Assembly (NCBI GenBank): GCA_002431305.1
Contig: DJEG01000044.1
Span: 1 to 8,600, forward strand
Direction of reading: 5' to 3'
Length of the DNA stretch: 8,600 nt
Source of the DNA: Ruminococcaceae bacterium UBA5904
GTDB taxonomy: Bacteria > Bacillota > Clostridia > Oscillospirales > Acutalibacteraceae
Below the pieces are notes generated by a model. It saw only the letters and a list, made by a program, of their open reading frames with translations, had not been told where the DNA came from and ran no database searches. This document shows, in pieces, positions 1-7,491 of this stretch; within the stretch, counting starts at the first letter, position 1; each line of letters starts with the position of its first letter. The position numbers were made by a program, and so were the translations under genes.

Positions 1-27
1 AAAAATAAAATTTTTTGTAAGAAACTA

Positions 28-56
28 TTGATTTTTTCTTTTGCGTGTGATAATAT
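28..56 (+). promoter_or_regulatory. Putative sigma-A-type promoter of the tRNA-Pro gene
   Basis: A -35-like TTGATT (28-33) is followed after 17 bp by a -10-like TAATAT (51-56). An overlapping alternative is an extended -10, TGT-GATAAT (46-54). Transcription would begin around 62-64, about 25 nt upstream of the mature tRNA 5' end, which is a normal leader length for a single tRNA gene. The surrounding DNA is very AT-rich. The match to consensus is good but not perfect. Confidence 0.6.
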
Positions 57-88
57 ATACAAGCTGATTGAATGTTATCAGTGAGTAT

Positions 89-164
89 CCGGGTGTGGCG
101 CAGTTGGGAGCGCGCTTGACTGGGGGTCAAGAGGCCGTGAGTTCAAGTCTCGCCACTCGGACCA
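89..164 (+). tRNA. tRNA-Pro (anticodon GGG)
   Basis: The full cloverleaf can be drawn. The acceptor stem CCGGGTG (89-95) pairs with CACTCGG (154-160) with one G-U pair. The D arm has GCGC stems around an AGTTGGGA loop. The anticodon stem CTTGA/TCAAG (115-119/127-131) encloses the loop CTGGGGG, putting the anticodon GGG at 122-124. The T arm contains the conserved GTTCAAGTC. The discriminator base is A161 and CCA (162-164) is encoded in the gene. The tRNA reads the proline codons CCC and CCU. It stands alone with its own promoter and terminator and is the only + strand gene seen here. Confidence 0.97.
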
Positions 165-168
165 GTTG

Positions 169-204
169 AAAAAGCCTTGAAACGTAAGAGTTTCAGGGCT
201 TTTT
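169..204 (+). terminator. Intrinsic terminator of tRNA-Pro, probably bidirectional
   Basis: A 15-bp stem (169-183 with 190-204, one G-U pair) closes a 6-nt loop GTAAGA. It starts 5 nt after the tRNA CCA. The 3' arm ends in TTTTT followed by ATTTGT, a classical intrinsic terminator on the + strand. The A-run at the left foot becomes a U-run on the other strand, so it can also end minus-strand transcription arriving from the membrane-protein gene, whose shifted-frame stop lies at 213-215. Confidence 0.9.
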
Positions 205-212
205 ATTTGTAC

Positions 213-390
213 TTATAAATCCAAGTATAGCCCCGTTAAGCCGGTTTTGATCAACAGGGCGTTTTGCGGACAAAGCAGTTTAGATTCATCTTTCCGTATA
301 ATATTTTTATTCCAATTTATTTTCGCGTGCTTTTTTCCGTAAACCGCGGCGGCTATGCACCAGATTACAATTGCGCTGTGGTACTGCTCT
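213..390 (-). pseudogene. Displaced C-terminal segment of the DUF6796-like protein, in another frame
   Basis: In the frame one base away from the main reading frame of the 365-1012 gene, the minus strand reads SAIVIWCIAAAVYGKKHAK and then about 30 polar residues, stopping at 213-215. The first part looks like a transmembrane helix followed by a basic cytoplasmic stop-transfer, the expected end of a polytopic membrane protein. The main frame instead runs out in STTAQL. The stop falls 8 bp from the bidirectional terminator at 169-204, which supports it as the original gene end. Joining the two frames needs a -1 shift, equivalent to restoring one missing base around 370-390. The right limit given is approximate. 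There is no separate ribosome binding site, so this is not an independent gene. Confidence 0.55.
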
Positions 391-1012
391 GACTCATAAC
401 GGACATCCACGTATCAGCCTGAACATTCATTGCCTGTGCGATATCGGGAATCACAACGAGCAGAATATTCCAAGTGACCGGGTGAAAAACGAGCATCCGT
501 TTGGGATAAGGCGTTTTCCCGGCGGCGAGCGTCACGAAATGAATTCCGAAAACCAACGCCGGGGGAATATACATAGGAAGAATCGCCGTCAGCATATCCT
601 CCTGATAGGCGGTAACCGCCGTGAGCGCACCCTGAGCACCGATATTCGAACCCAAATATGACGTAAACCAGGCAAGAGCTGCCGACCATGTATGAATCGC
701 CAAAGCCGTCGCGACGGTGAATATTCCGCACAGGTACTGCACGCGCTTTGTTTTTACGAATTTTGAATCAATATCCGAATTCAGAGCGTTCACCATAAAG
801 TAATAGAGAAAGCATCCGACAGCTCCCGGTCCTGCAATAAGCACGGGTCTCCATAATTCGTATTCGCCCGACAAATAGTATGCTCTGTTAAACATTCCCT
901 CGTCCGTCGGATTAATCGGAATACACCCGAGCAGACAGTCGCCGGCAGCCACGAATATGCCTCCGAGTGCGCCGAGAATATACCACAGGACAGGTTTCTC
1001 TTTTGTATTCAT
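365..1012 (-). CDS. Polytopic membrane protein, DUF6796-like, likely frameshifted near its C-terminus
   Basis: The predicted 215-aa protein is an integral membrane protein of unknown function. Hydrophobic segments lie at about residues 8-30 (ending in AAGDCLLG), 57-75, 90-118, 140-164 and 178-196. The pattern of an N-terminal helix with GD, a central HTW and a late helix with PDIAQA resembles the uncharacterised DUF6796 family; this is recognition by eye, not by search. The start at 1012 is supported by GGAGG (1021-1025 on the minus strand) 8 nt upstream. The gene lies 76 nt downstream of the YgbA-family gene on the same strand. No terminator hairpin was seen in that gap, so read-through from the large operon is possible; a weak promoter (TTGTAC and TATAAA with a short spacer) could also serve it. 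The last helix is probably encoded in another frame (213-390), so the gene may be broken or the sequence may have a one-base error. No function is proposed. Confidence 0.75.
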   Translation of the reverse strand: MNTKEKPVLWYILGALGGIFVAAGDCLLGCIPINPTDEGMFNRAYYLSGEYELWRPVLIAGPGAVGCFLYYFMVNALNSDIDSKFVKTKRVQYLCGIFTVATALAIHTWSAALAWFTSYLGSNIGAQGALTAVTAYQEDMLTAILPMYIPPALVFGIHFVTLAAGKTPYPKRMLVFHPVTWNILLVVIPDIAQAMNVQADTWMSVMSQSSTTAQL

Positions 1013-1088
1013 TTTATTCGCCTCCGAATGATGTTTATACGGAATTCATCATCGGTACAACATATTTTCCGCCATGATTTTTACGCAG

Positions 1089-1445
1089 TTATTTTGTCTT
1101 TTTATTATTTTCCTGTTTTTTCTTTTTTATAATCCCCTTAACCGTTTCGACAAAATGAAGCGAGCCGATGAGCGGGTGGTAAAGCAGTATTCTCGGTCCC
1201 GAGTAACGCATTACCGCGCGGATTTTTTCGCGCATATCGGGTTTATAGCAATGGCACGGGCACTGCGAGCAGAAATTTTTATCGTTGCCCCAACGGCAGT
1301 GATCGAGCCTGTTTAAAGCGTACGCACACAGCTCGGAACACTCGGGGCACAGACTCCCCTTTTTCGTTTTATGAACGCCGTGACAGTAAATCTTTATCAT
1401 CTCGGGGAGCATCTCTTTTTCACGCGTTATTCTGTCTTTTTTCAT
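1089..1445 (-). CDS. ygbA: YgbA family (PF11756, 'nitrous oxide-stimulated promoter') cysteine-rich small protein
   Basis: This is a 118-aa soluble, basic protein with nine cysteines: C21, a CPEC pair at 33-36, C40, C50, and a cluster CSQCPCHC at 59-66. It continues YKPDMREKIRAVMRYSGPRILLYHP (67-91, interrupted here only by numbering), which is the signature end of the YgbA_NO family. The cysteine/histidine pattern suggests metal or Fe-S binding, but this is inference. In E. coli, ygbA is an NsrR-controlled gene induced by nitric oxide and linked to recovery from nitrosative stress; its biochemical role is not settled. The C-terminus is an unusual Lys/Asn/Gln tail. The start ATG overlaps the stop of the preceding ABC gene as ATGA (1442-1445), and GAGAGG lies 9 nt upstream, so translation is coupled. 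It is the last gene of the tight operon, which suggests a haem-, iron- or NO-related link. Confidence 0.85.
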   Translation of the reverse strand: MKKDRITREKEMLPEMIKIYCHGVHKTKKGSLCPECSELCAYALNRLDHCRWGNDKNFCSQCPCHCYKPDMREKIRAVMRYSGPRILLYHPLIGSLHFVETVKGIIKKKKQENNKKTK

Positions 1446-3106
1446 TGCAGTTTACCTCTCACTACGGAATAAGACCTGTCGGCAATGCGCGAGGTCGACT
1501 TGCGGTGCGAAACGATTATAACGCTCTTGCCCTTTGAAAATTCTCCGACAGAACGCAGAATTCTGCCCTCGTTCAGACTGTCGAGGTTGCTTGTCGGCTC
1601 GTCGAGGAGAATCATCGGCGAGTTTTTCAAAAACGCGCGGGCAAGTCCTATACGCTGTTTTTCGCCGTCGGATAAAAGTCCGCCGAGTTCGCCGACGTTC
1701 GTGTCATAGCCTTTCGGCAAAGTCATAATAAAGTCGTGAATCGACGCTTTTTTCGCGGCCTCGATAACCTCTTCGTCGGAAGCGTTAAAATCGGCTATGC
1801 GAATATTAGCGGCGACGGATTCGTTGAACAGCTGTGTCTCCTGGCTTACGAGACTTTGATTACTGCGAAGCGAAGCGGTTTTTATGTCCTTAATATTAAC
1901 ATTTGACATGTCGACCTCGCCCTCGTCGGCGTCCCGGAATCTCATCATAAGTTTAAGCGCGGTCGATTTGCCCGAACCGCTCGGTCCGGTTATCGCGGCA
2001 ATTTCACCGGGTTTTACCGAGAAATCGAAAGAATCAAGCACCTTTACGCCGTCCTTATATGAAAATCCGACATCCCTGCACTCTTCGGATTCAAATTCGA
2101 CATCTGCGCCGTCGGTATTTTCCTCGACCTCGGGCGTTTCGTCGAGAAGCGAAAGAACTCTCTCGCCCGCCGCAAGCGTGTACGTAAGATTCGCCGAAAG
2201 TCCGCTCAAAGCTACAACGGGACCGAACGAGCTCATCATTGCGACGGTCGAAATCACGACGCCGTCCGCGCCGATAAGCCCCGCATTTTTAAGCGCAATC
2301 GAAACGAAAAGCATTATAAGAGAAAACGCGATTATAGAAATATCGGTTGCAGCCGAGGTGTGACCCTCGGTTTTCTTTAATTTTTTCTGCAGTGCGTTAA
2401 GTTCGTCGGTCTTTTTGAGCATTTTGTCAAGCCGTTTTGAACACTGAGAATATCTGATAGTTTCAAGCAGTCCGCGCATGCTTTCGAGCACGAAGCCCGA
2501 GAGCTTTCCCGCCTCGTCCCTGTACGTCATACCCGCGTCGCGGTTGAATTTAGACGACGTAAGGGGGATCACCGCGCCGACCGTAACGTATCCGATCAGA
2601 GCGACGAGCGCAAGCCATAAGCTGTATCTGCCTATAAAAACAAGCATTATAACGCTCGTGATAACGGCAATGCATATCGGCGAAATCGTGTGCGCGTAGA
2701 AAACTTCGAGCAGTTCTATATCGCTCGTAATCATGGAAACAAGATCGCCCCTGTCCCTGCCCTCGAGCTTAGCGGGCGCGAGAACGCGCAGAGCTTTAAA
2801 CACTTTATCCCTGATAAGCGCGAGAAGTCTGAACGCTATATAGTGGTTGCACGCCTGCTCTCCGTAATGGAGAAATCCGCGCAGAACCGCAAACACGGCT
2901 ATGAATATACATCCCGTTTTGACTGCAACTCCGCCGTCGATTCCCGCGGCGGTCAGAGCCGTCATGCTTCCCGCGACGGTTATCTGAATGGCGCATAAAA
3001 ATCCCGTCACGCCGAGAAATACCGCCAAAACCATAAATCCGCTCAGCGGTTTTACAAGTTTAATAAGGCGTTTCATTATCGAAAATCCGCTTCTTGACCT
3101 TTTCAT
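1442..3106 (-). CDS. ABC exporter-fold half-transporter, second subunit (CydC/SiaE-like)
   Basis: The 554-aa protein fuses a six-helix ABC type-1 membrane domain (about residues 10-310) to a nucleotide-binding domain (about 335-554). The NBD has Walker A GPSGSGKST (374-382), Q-loop glutamine Q422, Walker B MILLDEP (498-504) and H-loop H534. The signature is degenerate: LSDGE (478-482) instead of LSGGQ. It pairs with the gene just upstream as a heterodimer. The start at 3106 overlaps the previous stop as ATGA and has AAGGAGG (3117-3123) 10 nt upstream; an internal ATG at 3076 matches the usual family start better but has no good ribosome binding site. Family members of this fold include exporters (CydDC) and siderophore importers (IrtAB, YbtPQ), so direction cannot be set from sequence. 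In the streptococcal sia locus a similar pair sits beside an ECF haem importer, so a haem-related, thiol or metallophore substrate is the best guess. Confidence 0.9.
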   Translation of the reverse strand: MKRSRSGFSIMKRLIKLVKPLSGFMVLAVFLGVTGFLCAIQITVAGSMTALTAAGIDGGVAVKTGCIFIAVFAVLRGFLHYGEQACNHYIAFRLLALIRDKVFKALRVLAPAKLEGRDRGDLVSMITSDIELLEVFYAHTISPICIAVITSVIMLVFIGRYSLWLALVALIGYVTVGAVIPLTSSKFNRDAGMTYRDEAGKLSGFVLESMRGLLETIRYSQCSKRLDKMLKKTDELNALQKKLKKTEGHTSAATDISIIAFSLIMLFVSIALKNAGLIGADGVVISTVAMMSSFGPVVALSGLSANLTYTLAAGERVLSLLDETPEVEENTDGADVEFESEECRDVGFSYKDGVKVLDSFDFSVKPGEIAAITGPSGSGKSTALKLMMRFRDADEGEVDMSNVNIKDIKTASLRSNQSLVSQETQLFNESVAANIRIADFNASDEEVIEAAKKASIHDFIMTLPKGYDTNVGELGGLLSDGEKQRIGLARAFLKNSPMILLDEPTSNLDSLNEGRILRSVGEFSKGKSVIIVSHRKSTSRIADRSYSVVRGKLQ

Positions 3107-4854
3107 AAAACGACCGCCTCCTTACGCGTATAATTTTCAAGCGACGACTGCGAGGAATACATTTCGTAATATCCGCCTCGGTTATTCATAAGCTCTTCAT
3201 GCGTACCGGACTCTGCGATCCTGCCGTTTTTCAGCAGAATAATATTGTCCGCGCTCTTTACGTTTTCAAGTCTGTGGGAGATCATTAAAACCGTTTTCTC
3301 CTTTGCAAGGTTTCTTATAACGTCCATGATCTTCTCCTCGCTTTCGGAGTCGATATTTGACGTGACCTCGTCGAAAACATAGATTGACGCGTCGTGAAGC
3401 AAGGCTCTTGCGACGGCGAGCCTCTGTCTCTGACCGCCGGAGAGATTGCCTCCCGCCTCTTTTATTTCATAATCGAGTACGTTATTTTCACCATCGATAG
3501 TATCGAGATTAACTTTCTTTAATACTTCGAGCATTTCCCCGTCATCCGCGTCCGGTTTAGCCATCAGGAGATTTTCGCGTACGGTCGAGGAGAAAATATA
3601 GCTGTCGAAATTTACGGCGGTCATATTTTTATTAAGCGCGTTTTCGGCAATATCCCTTAACTGAACCGAGCCTATGAATATATCGCCCGTATAGCCGGTA
3701 TTAGTACCGCACAGCACGGAAGCGAGCGTACTTTTTCCGCAGCCCGACTCTCCGACAACGGCGGTTAGACCTTTTTTATTAAGTTTAAAGCTTACGCCGT
3801 CGACGGCTTTTTTTGATTCGTTATAAGAAAAAGAAACATTGTCAAACGTAATTCCCGAATTAAAATCGACATCCTCTCTGTCACCCTTTTCATCGTCGGG
3901 TATGTCAAGGAGATTAAACAGCTTGTCGCTTGCCGCCATGCCGTTCATCGCGACGTGGAAAAACGAGCCTAAAAGACGTAACGGCAGAAAGAAATCCGCC
4001 GCGAGGCTTATAATCAGAAACGCCTCGGAGAAATCAATATTTCCATTTAACACCTGATAAACCGCAATGATAATGCCCGCCGCGCTTCCGCCGTAGGCTA
4101 CTATATCCATAACGCTGACGGAGTTTAACTGCATGGTCAGAACTTTCATCGTAATGCGTCTGAACTCCTCAGCCTTTTCGTTCATTTCGACGTTTTTACG
4201 CTCATCCGCGCCGTAGATTTTAAGAGTCGTAAGTCCCTGTATATTTTCAAGAAACGTGTCTCCGAGCGTTACGTAAACGCCCCAGTATTTGTTGAGAAGT
4301 CTTTTTGCGATCTTCTGCACAGCGACGATCGACAGCGGAATCAACGGCACACATATCATCAGTACGAGCGCGGATTTAAAATTGACGAACGACAGTACGA
4401 CAAACAGCGTAACCGGCGCGAGCATGGAGAAGAAAAACTGCGGGAGGTATTTGCCGAAATAGAGTTCGAGCTGGTCGATACCCTCGACGAATACCTGTAC
4501 GACCTCGGCGGTCGAGACCTTTTGGGAGTACGAGCGTCCCATGCCGGAAAGTTTATTGTACATTTTTTCTCTCAATACTTTTTTGACCTGCGCGCTCGCG
4601 TAGAATGATGTTTTCGACGAGAAATACACGCAGACATATCTGATTATAAGCGTCATAACCGCGGCTGCTATGTAAATATAAAGTTTAGAAAACGCCGTGT
4701 CCGAATCCGTGACGACAAGCCTTATAACGTTTGAAAATACAAACATCAGAGCTATGTTGGAACATAATTTCAGCCACTGCAAAACGACCGTTCCCGCTAT
4801 GTATTTTTTCGAATCGGGAGCAAGTTCGAGAAGTCTTTTCCGTATCATTTTCAT
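3103..4854 (-). CDS. ABC exporter-fold half-transporter, first subunit (CydD/SiaD-like)
   Basis: The 583-aa protein has six membrane helices (about residues 17-300) followed by an NBD (about 333-565). Walker A is GESGCGKST (368-376), the signature is canonical LSGGQRQR (471-478), Walker B is IYVFDEV (491-497) and the H-loop is H527. The Q-loop is altered: AVNFDSYIF (413-421) has F416 where Gln is expected. Together with the LSDGE signature of its partner, this makes one ATP site degenerate and the other complete, as in many heterodimeric exporters. It starts 11 nt after the ECF ATPase stop and ends in a 4-nt overlap with the second half-transporter. AGGAG (4858-4862) lies only 3 nt from the ATG at 4854 but 9 nt from a second ATG at 4848, so the shorter start (MIRKRLL...) may be the real one; the longer frame is given here. 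It likely works in the membrane with the next gene's product on a haem-, thiol- or metallophore-type substrate. Confidence 0.9.
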   Translation of the reverse strand: MKMIRKRLLELAPDSKKYIAGTVVLQWLKLCSNIALMFVFSNVIRLVVTDSDTAFSKLYIYIAAAVMTLIIRYVCVYFSSKTSFYASAQVKKVLREKMYNKLSGMGRSYSQKVSTAEVVQVFVEGIDQLELYFGKYLPQFFFSMLAPVTLFVVLSFVNFKSALVLMICVPLIPLSIVAVQKIAKRLLNKYWGVYVTLGDTFLENIQGLTTLKIYGADERKNVEMNEKAEEFRRITMKVLTMQLNSVSVMDIVAYGGSAAGIIIAVYQVLNGNIDFSEAFLIISLAADFFLPLRLLGSFFHVAMNGMAASDKLFNLLDIPDDEKGDREDVDFNSGITFDNVSFSYNESKKAVDGVSFKLNKKGLTAVVGESGCGKSTLASVLCGTNTGYTGDIFIGSVQLRDIAENALNKNMTAVNFDSYIFSSTVRENLLMAKPDADDGEMLEVLKKVNLDTIDGENNVLDYEIKEAGGNLSGGQRQRLAVARALLHDASIYVFDEVTSNIDSESEEKIMDVIRNLAKEKTVLMISHRLENVKSADNIILLKNGRIAESGTHEELMNNRGGYYEMYSSQSSLENYTRKEAVVL

Positions 4855-4865
4855 TTTCTCCTGTT

Positions 4866-6239
4866 TTATTTACCGAACGTTTTCGTCTCAATCGAGCCGT
4901 TGACGATCGTGATTTTTCTGTCCTCGGTTTCGTTCATGCACCGTTTGTCGTGCGTGACGGTTACGACAGAACAGCCGAATTCCCTGTTCATCATATTTAT
5001 AAGCGAGATCACCCTGCCGAGGTTTTCGCCGTCGAGTCCGACTGTCGGCTCGTCGAGAAACAGCACTTCGGGCTTGCCCGCGCACACGGCGGCGATTCCC
5101 GCCCTGCGCTTCTGCCCCTCGGAAAGAGACTGCGGGTGACGCTTTTCAAGTCCCGACAGACCTAAAGAATCTATAAGATACCGAGTCCATTCGCCGTCGG
5201 AGGATTTAAACGAAATCTCCTCTTCGAGCGTCTGCATGAAAAGCTGGTACGCGGGGTTCTGATAGACGTACCCGACCTTATTAAACCATTCGCTTTTTCC
5301 GCCGAATCGCTTAAACTTAGGTACGATATTCTGCGTTATGACTCCCGAATCGGGCTTATCAAGACGCGCGAGAATCCGCATCAGCGTTGTTTTTCCGCAC
5401 CCGTTTTCACCCGTCAGGACGAGCCGTTCGCCCTTGAATATATCGATATCTAAGTTATCAAGAATTTTTCTGCCGTTAAACGATCTGCATATTCCCCTTG
5501 CCGAGAGAATCGGCTCGGAGGATACCGCGTGTTTTTCGTTACAGGCGGTTTCAACATAAGTTTCCGTATTGTAATTTGACAGTCTGCCGTCGGAAATAAA
5601 CACCCTGCGGTCGATATACTCCTTAACGATATCGTAACGGTGTTCGGCTATCAGAACGGCGTGTCCCGAGTCCGCGAGTTTTCTCAGCGCGTCAAGCAGT
5701 ATTTTCGCGCCCGCGGGGTCGAGATTCGCAAGCGGTTCGTCAAGAATTATAATCCGCTGACCCATAGACAGAACGCACGCGGCGGAAAGTCTCTGCTTCT
5801 GCCCGCCCGAGAGAGTCCTCGTCAGTGAATTCAAATCAAGTCCCATAAGAGCCGAAGCGCGCGTTATACGCTCGGTTATCTCATTTTCGGCAATGCCGAG
5901 ATTTTCGCACCCGAACGCAAGTTCGTCGGCTGTTTTGCCGTAGACTATCTGTTCGTCGGCGTTCTGCATGACGGAGCCTGTTTTTTCGGCTCTGACGCTT
6001 ATTTTATCGTTCGTAACGTCCCCGCCGTCAACGAAAACGCTTCCCGTCAGCTCGCCCGGGGTTATGAACGGAATCACACCGTTTATGACGGAGAGAAGCG
6101 TGCTTTTTCCTCCGCCCGACTCGCCCGACAGCAGGACGATCTCGCCGTAATTAAGCTCAAATGAGATATTGTCGAGAATTTTTTTCCCGTCTTTAGAATA
6201 CGCAAACGTAACGTTTTTTAAGCTTAAAGCAGTTTCCAT
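4866..6239 (-). CDS. ECF transporter ATPase with two fused ABC domains (EcfA-EcfA')
   Basis: From the preferred start the protein is 457 aa and holds two NBDs in tandem, so one chain supplies both ATPases of an energy-coupling-factor transporter. NBD1 has Walker A GESGGGKST (39-47), Q-loop Q92, signature LSGGQ (143-147), Walker B IIILDEP (163-169) and H-loop H200. NBD2 has Walker A GENGCGKTT (277-285), Q-loop Q327, signature LSEGQ (372-376), Walker B VLFLDEP (392-398) and H-loop H430. Both sites look catalytically complete. An upstream in-frame ATG exists at 6260, but GGGGGTGA (6244-6251) is ideally spaced for the ATG at 6239, and domain homology begins there. The gene overlaps the end of the EcfT gene by 16 nt and is followed after 11 nt by the ABC pair. 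A dedicated S-T-A set in one operon indicates a group I-like ECF importer with a single substrate, plausibly haem by comparison with SiaH. Confidence 0.93.
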   Translation of the reverse strand: METALSLKNVTFAYSKDGKKILDNISFELNYGEIVLLSGESGGGKSTLLSVINGVIPFITPGELTGSVFVDGGDVTNDKISVRAEKTGSVMQNADEQIVYGKTADELAFGCENLGIAENEITERITRASALMGLDLNSLTRTLSGGQKQRLSAACVLSMGQRIIILDEPLANLDPAGAKILLDALRKLADSGHAVLIAEHRYDIVKEYIDRRVFISDGRLSNYNTETYVETACNEKHAVSSEPILSARGICRSFNGRKILDNLDIDIFKGERLVLTGENGCGKTTLMRILARLDKPDSGVITQNIVPKFKRFGGKSEWFNKVGYVYQNPAYQLFMQTLEEEISFKSSDGEWTRYLIDSLGLSGLEKRHPQSLSEGQKRRAGIAAVCAGKPEVLFLDEPTVGLDGENLGRVISLINMMNREFGCSVVTVTHDKRCMNETEDRKITIVNGSIETKTFGK

Positions 6240-6913
6240 GCCGTCACCCCCGAAACGCATACGGCGAGGATAAGAATGAAAAATACAATATCCCGCGCCT
6301 TGATTCCGACCTTACCGTACACCGTCGCGCCGTTGTTTTCGAGCGAAAATCCGCGCGTTTCAAGCGACAGAGAAAGAATGTCGGAAATACTCGTGATCCT
6401 CATTACAAGAGGCAGAAAAAACGTCCTGTACAGATAACCGCCCTTGACGTTTACGCCCATTCCCCTGACTCTGACCGCCTCGCGTATTCGCTTTATTTCC
6501 GATACGGTAAACGGTATAAATCTTAAAGTTATAAGCATGCCGAGCGTTATGACTCTCGGGCATTTTAACTGATTCATACACCGCGTGAGTCTCGCGGGGT
6601 CGATTCCCGCCATAGGCACGGCGCAGATACAGAGAATCAGAGTTCTGACAACGGTCTGATAAAACGAGTCGATTCTGCCCGACGTAAGACACGAAAGTCC
6701 GCCGATTATACATCCGAAAACTATCGCGCCGGCGGTAATTTTCCACAACGCCTTAAACATTCCGAAGCATGAAAAAAGGACAAACAGAACCGCTGTGTAC
6801 GCAAACGATATTAAATCCTTTGAAATTATCATCCCGACAATAAGCGTTATCAGCGAGGACAAAAACGCGGCGGGAGGGTATAACTGTTTTTCTGCCGTCA
6901 GTGACTCAAACAT
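6224..6913 (-). CDS. ecfT: ECF transporter transmembrane (T) component, EcfT/CbiQ family
   Basis: This is a 229-aa membrane protein of the EcfT/CbiQ family (PF02361), which couples ATP hydrolysis in EcfA to toppling of the substrate-binding S component. Hydrophobic segments lie at about residues 14-31, 35-51, 57-76, 88-104, 120-136 and 207-227. The two coupling helices are marked by the Arg-Gly motifs VRG (149-151, in REAVRVRGMG) and TRG (186-188, in SLETRGF), which in this family dock into grooves of the ATPases. Length and motif spacing are normal. The start ATG overlaps the stop of the S-component gene by 8 nt (6906-6913), with GGAGAG 7 nt upstream, and the gene overlaps the ATPase gene by 16 nt. 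This arrangement suggests equal production of S, T and A subunits. Confidence 0.93.
   Translation of the reverse strand: MFESLTAEKQLYPPAAFLSSLITLIVGMIISKDLISFAYTAVLFVLFSCFGMFKALWKITAGAIVFGCIIGGLSCLTSGRIDSFYQTVVRTLILCICAVPMAGIDPARLTRCMNQLKCPRVITLGMLITLRFIPFTVSEIKRIREAVRVRGMGVNVKGGYLYRTFFLPLVMRITSISDILSLSLETRGFSLENNGATVYGKVGIKARDIVFFILILAVCVSGVTAWKLL
6244..6251 (-). promoter_or_regulatory. Ribosome binding site that decides the start of the ECF ATPase
   Basis: On the minus strand GGGGGTGA lies inside the last codons of the EcfT gene. It differs from the ideal GGAGGTGA by one base, and its G-rich core sits 7 nt from the ATG at 6239. The ATG at 6260 lies upstream of this site and cannot use it. 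This supports the 6239 start and translational coupling to EcfT. Confidence 0.65.
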
Positions 6914-7481
6914 TTTCGCTCTCTCCGTAGGGTTTTAATTTGCCCGCTTTCTGAAGCTCGGAGGCTATCTTCATTCCTATCGCCGAGCCGACGAAGCCGA
7001 GTACGATTGTGCCCAGCGACGTAAATATCGATGCAACAGGGCGGTCAATAAGCTGTGAATAGCTCTGACCGTTAAGCCACATGCTGAACAAAACGGACAC
7101 AGGCAGACTTAACGGCATATAAATTCCCGCGGTAAAGAACACCGCGCTCTTTTTCTTATATCCTCTGAATATTAAAAGCATCAACGCCTCCGCGATAACT
7201 GCGGAAACAAAATTATTAAAGAACATGACCGTCGAAAAGAATATAAGAGGCGCGCCCGAAAAAATGCCCAGAATCGTAAGCGCGCCGGGCTTTCTTACTT
7301 TCATGAGAGCGACGGCGGTAAACAGCGCGTATATCGGAGCCGCCGCCATGTTTCTGAGTCCGAACAGAGTCGTGTGCATGACGAGGGGCATGGTGATACC
7401 CCCGCACAGCGTCACGGCAGCCGCGAGAACGGCGAGAAATACAAAATCCTTTACCTGAAATTTAGAAAATATTTTTTTCAT
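6906..7481 (-). CDS. ECF transporter S component, MptD / Trep_Strep family (SiaF-like)
   Basis: The 191-aa protein has about six membrane helices (residues about 12-30, 45-62, 68-88, 90-106, 112-135, 150-172), the size and topology of an S component, the substrate-binding subunit of an ECF importer. The FGLRNMAAAPIYALF stretch (40-54) and the later GAP/MFFNN segment (77-90) resemble the MptD/Trep_Strep family (PF09605, TIGR02185), recognised by eye. It is not a BioY, ThiT, RibU or CbiM type. Members of this family have no assigned vitamin; in group A Streptococcus the sia-operon member SiaF belongs to a reported haem importer, SiaFGH. The start has GAGG 8 nt upstream and lies 10 nt after the NEAT-protein stop; the end overlaps EcfT by 8 nt. 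Placement directly behind a NEAT protein supports haem or another tetrapyrrole as substrate, but this is inferred from context only. Confidence 0.85.
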   Translation of the reverse strand: MKKIFSKFQVKDFVFLAVLAAAVTLCGGITMPLVMHTTLFGLRNMAAAPIYALFTAVALMKVRKPGALTILGIFSGAPLIFFSTVMFFNNFVSAVIAEALMLLIFRGYKKKSAVFFTAGIYMPLSLPVSVLFSMWLNGQSYSQLIDRPVASIFTSLGTIVLGFVGSAIGMKIASELQKAGKLKPYGESENV

Positions 7482-7491
7482 CTTTTCGTCC

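Noticed and set aside
365..410. Programmed -1 ribosomal frameshift in the membrane-protein gene
   Set aside because: The direction of the shift would fit, but no slippery heptamer is present in the overlap between the two frames.
1884..2363. 159-codon + strand open frame opposite the ABC gene
   Set aside because: It lies entirely antisense to a well-supported ABC transporter with all its motifs, and shows only low-complexity Ser-rich sequence.
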